Positions 61,948 to 64,000 of a stretch of 64,000 nt of DNA are shown in pieces. Every line of letters starts with the position of its first letter. Within the stretch, counting starts at the first letter, position 1. Made by a program: the position numbers and the translations under genes. Source of the DNA: Flagellimonas aquimarina. GTDB taxonomy: Bacteria; Bacteroidota; Bacteroidia; Flavobacteriales; Flavobacteriaceae. The notes beneath the pieces are model-generated. The model was given only the letters and a program-made list of their open reading frames with translations. It made no database searches and was not told the origin of the DNA. Location: positions 744,001-808,000 of the forward strand of contig NZ_QGEG01000001.1 of assembly GCF_003149745.1 (NCBI RefSeq), given 5' to 3'.

Positions 61948-62601
61948 ATGGCAGTAATTATAGCATGTGTACTTTTTGCGATAGTGACAGGAGTTGCATG
62001 GAGGTTTTATCCACTGATACCGAAATTTGTCAAAAATAACCTTGAGTTTTTTTTGGTAATAATTGGTTTTGTAGGTGTTCTGGCTGCTATCTCTCAAATA
62101 TCTGCTGATACCCGAAAAACGAAGTCCCTTGAATTGGTCAATGAAGCTAAGGAGATGTTTGGATATATGATGCAACAAATTGAGTATCGTATGGATGAGT
62201 GCCAAGTTTGGTGGGATGTGGCGTTAGACCAGACAAATAAGGACCCTGAGGTCTGCAGAAAGGATAAGGAGTGTTCCAATACTTGTAGAATAGCCCATTT
62301 TGTTAGTCAATATAGATGGAGACCCATAGATACAGAGGTAGACGACTGGGAAAACTTTAGAATGTTAATATGTGATAACCCAGAGGGTAATGAGGAAGAA
62401 AATAAGGTTGATCCATTATGCCCTTCGGCAATTAAATTCTTTGAGGCCTTAGATAAAGCAAATGAATCAAAGCTTGAAGCCGATAAACAGCCTTTTTCCA
62501 ACAAATTTGTATTAATGGTGATTCAATTTCTAATCGCGATAGGACTTGGGTTAGAGGTGGGAAAACTAAAATCTCGGAAACAGAAATCGTTAAATAACTA
62601 A
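61948..62601 (+). CDS. Membrane protein with Cys-rich soluble domain, unknown
   Basis: 217 aa. Helices at 2-20 ('AVIIACVLFAIVTGVAWRF'), 32-50 ('FFLVIIGFVGVLAAISQI') and near the C-terminus ('FVLMVIQFLIAIGLGLEVG'). The central part has several Cys ('CQVWWDVAL', 'CRKDKECSNTCRIAHF', 'LICDNP', 'DPLCPS'). No family recognised. Lies between repeat copies 6 and 7. Confidence 0.72.
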   Translation: MAVIIACVLFAIVTGVAWRFYPLIPKFVKNNLEFFLVIIGFVGVLAAISQISADTRKTKSLELVNEAKEMFGYMMQQIEYRMDECQVWWDVALDQTNKDPEVCRKDKECSNTCRIAHFVSQYRWRPIDTEVDDWENFRMLICDNPEGNEEENKVDPLCPSAIKFFEALDKANESKLEADKQPFSNKFVLMVIQFLIAIGLGLEVGKLKSRKQKSLNN

Positions 62602-62618
62602 ATCGTTATCTTCAAGTT

Positions 62619-62635
62619 AAAGTTCAAAAAAGGAT
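62619..62635 (+). repeat. Short intergenic repeat, copy 7
   Basis: AAAGTTCAAAAAAGGAT, 17 bases after the preceding gene; one base shorter than the consensus. Confidence 0.5.
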
Positions 62636-62700
62636 TATAGAATAAGAAGTAAAAAACCCAGCATAGAGATTGAAGTTAGAAAGCCAAAGCTAGAGTATAA

Positions 62701-63819
62701 TTATTGAGAGGTTGATTTTTCATTGTCGCCCACAACGTTGTCCTCATTAATAGCTGTTTTATCTCTCCACCAAGTAGCTAAAGAGGATCCGGATATATTC
62801 ATCCAAGGCCCAAAAACCGCCGGTGCCAAGCCCATGGTAGCTATTCTTCCCATTTCTAGGGCAATGCCAGATGCCAATCCTGCATTTTGCATTCCAACTT
62901 CGAAAGCTACCGTACGCGCAGATTTTTTGTCTAAACCTGTTAATCGGCTACCCCAATACCCTAAAAAGTATCCCGTTGTATTATGTAAGATTACCACTAA
63001 TACAAGTGTGAGCCCAATGGTCAATAGTGAATCACGACCTGCGGCGGTAATGATTGTAATGATAATGGCAATACCGGCCATTGATATTTTTGGCATTGCT
63101 TTATCTATCCACTTGAAACGACCATGTGCAAATCTGTTAAAAATCAAGCCCGCTATGATAGGAAGGATGACTATTTTAAGAATGCTTAACAGCATTCCCC
63201 AAAAATCTATAGGCACTAGCTGATCCGCCAACAATTTCATTAAAAAAGGGGTCATAATTGGGGCGAGCAACGTAGCTACGGCGGTCAATGTTAACGATAA
63301 AGCCAGATTAGCACCGGATATGTAAGCCATTACGTTTGAGGCCAATCCACTTGGGGAACAGCCTACTAAAATAACTCCAGCGGCAACTTCTGGAGGCAGG
63401 TCAAAAGCATAGGTAAGTCCAAACCCTATAAATGGCATAATTGTGAATTGACAAAGAATACCCACCAACACCCCTTTGGGCATTTTTATTATGCCGTCAA
63501 AATCTTTTAAACTCATCGCGGTTCCCATACCAAACATGATGATGATTAGTAGGGGGATGATCAGGTTTTTAAGATTAAACCCGCCTATTTGTGTGAACAG
63601 CTGAGGATAGAACAATGATGCTGCCACAGCGGCAAATATTAAAATGGTAAACGAAAACCCTTTAAGTCCTGAAAAACTCTGAAAACCAAGGGCAAGGCTT
63701 GCAAAAAACAACACTACCAAGGCTCCCGTTTCATTTTTAAACCCAGTTGATAACATGATAACAATAATAAAAGCTAAAATGGCACTGAGGATCAAAATGT
63801 ATTTGCCGTATGTTTTCAT
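62701..63819 (-). CDS. Bile acid:sodium symporter (BASS) family protein
   Basis: Inner-membrane symporter of 372 aa with about ten helices. 'IIMFGMGTAMSLKDFDGIIKMP' and 'GVILVGCSPSGLASNVMAYISGANLALSLTLTAVATLLAPIMTP' are family signatures, and 'FEVGMQNAGLASGIALE' contains the sodium-site helix. Family members move bile acids, pantoate or other organic anions with Na+. The substrate is unknown. The remaining bases 63,820-64,000 hold no gene I can support. Confidence 0.9.
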   Translation of the reverse strand: MKTYGKYILILSAILAFIIVIMLSTGFKNETGALVVLFFASLALGFQSFSGLKGFSFTILIFAAVAASLFYPQLFTQIGGFNLKNLIIPLLIIIMFGMGTAMSLKDFDGIIKMPKGVLVGILCQFTIMPFIGFGLTYAFDLPPEVAAGVILVGCSPSGLASNVMAYISGANLALSLTLTAVATLLAPIMTPFLMKLLADQLVPIDFWGMLLSILKIVILPIIAGLIFNRFAHGRFKWIDKAMPKISMAGIAIIITIITAAGRDSLLTIGLTLVLVVILHNTTGYFLGYWGSRLTGLDKKSARTVAFEVGMQNAGLASGIALEMGRIATMGLAPAVFGPWMNISGSSLATWWRDKTAINEDNVVGDNEKSTSQ

Positions 63820-64000
63820 GTTTTGAATTTTGTCAGTGTAGGGCCAGAGGTAAATTTACATATAACTTTCCGTAAGCCCCCAAGGCACATTTCACGACCA
63901 ATTTTTCCTCAAATTTTAAATCAAACCCAAACTCGATAGTATACTTTGTAGTTTATGTACTGGACTACTTTGGGACTGTAATTATTCCAACGCAATCATG

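Overview
The window looks like the chromosome of a marine Flavobacteriaceae bacterium (Bacteroidota). Evidence: a SprB-like adhesin with a type IX secretion (T9SS) type B sorting domain followed by a PorP/SprF-like gene; many short lipoprotein or 'xxAQ' signal peptides; an AT-rich genome; promoters of the Bacteroidota type (TAnnTTTG); and weak Shine-Dalgarno signals. The genus cannot be fixed from the sequence alone.

Layout. 1-5.9 kb: 3' part of a giant SprB-like gene, sprF-like, folB, tRNA-Cys. 5.9-11.9 kb: LysE transporter, DUF2807 protein, rnr, a 586-base AT-rich gap, rpiB, CDF efflux pump, GNAT. 11.9-13.7 kb: probable type II restriction-modification pair. 13.7-25.9 kb: accessory and regulatory genes on the minus strand: a DUF5694 lipoprotein, AraC regulators, an ECF41-like sigma factor with its own promoter signature and a carboxymuconolactone-decarboxylase target, MBL and alpha/beta hydrolases, gene remnants, a ZIP transporter, a zinc alcohol dehydrogenase and a Crp/Fnr regulator with matching FNR-type boxes. 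26.2-47.1 kb: housekeeping core (S41 protease and rnpA, M1 and S8 peptidases, SulP, USP, Na+/H+ antiporter, lepA, TonB-type receptor, dusB, lolE-like permease, rbfA, methylmalonyl-CoA epimerase, tRNA-CAU).

47.3-53.6 kb is the most striking part. A dead serine-recombinase remnant is followed by about eight one-gene units, all on the plus strand. They are separated by 80-195 base imperfect palindromes that end in GTT and behave like integron attC sites: the first ten bases of most units are complementary to the start of the palindrome at their own far end. No integrase gene is present, so this resembles an integrase-less attC cluster (CALIN-like), here in a flavobacterium. Cargo: NTF2-like proteins, an HMA-CDF transporter, DJ-1/PfpI, a GGCT-like protein and unknowns.

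54.1-62.7 kb is a second accessory block, also all plus strand. It holds an XRE-beta-lactamase fusion with a 25-base palindromic operator, DUF6090, a serine hydrolase, a penicillin acylase, DUF5071 and small membrane proteins. Seven copies of a short motif (AAAGTTCAAATAAASGAT) sit directly after stop codons between its genes. The window ends with a bile acid:sodium symporter family gene on the minus strand.
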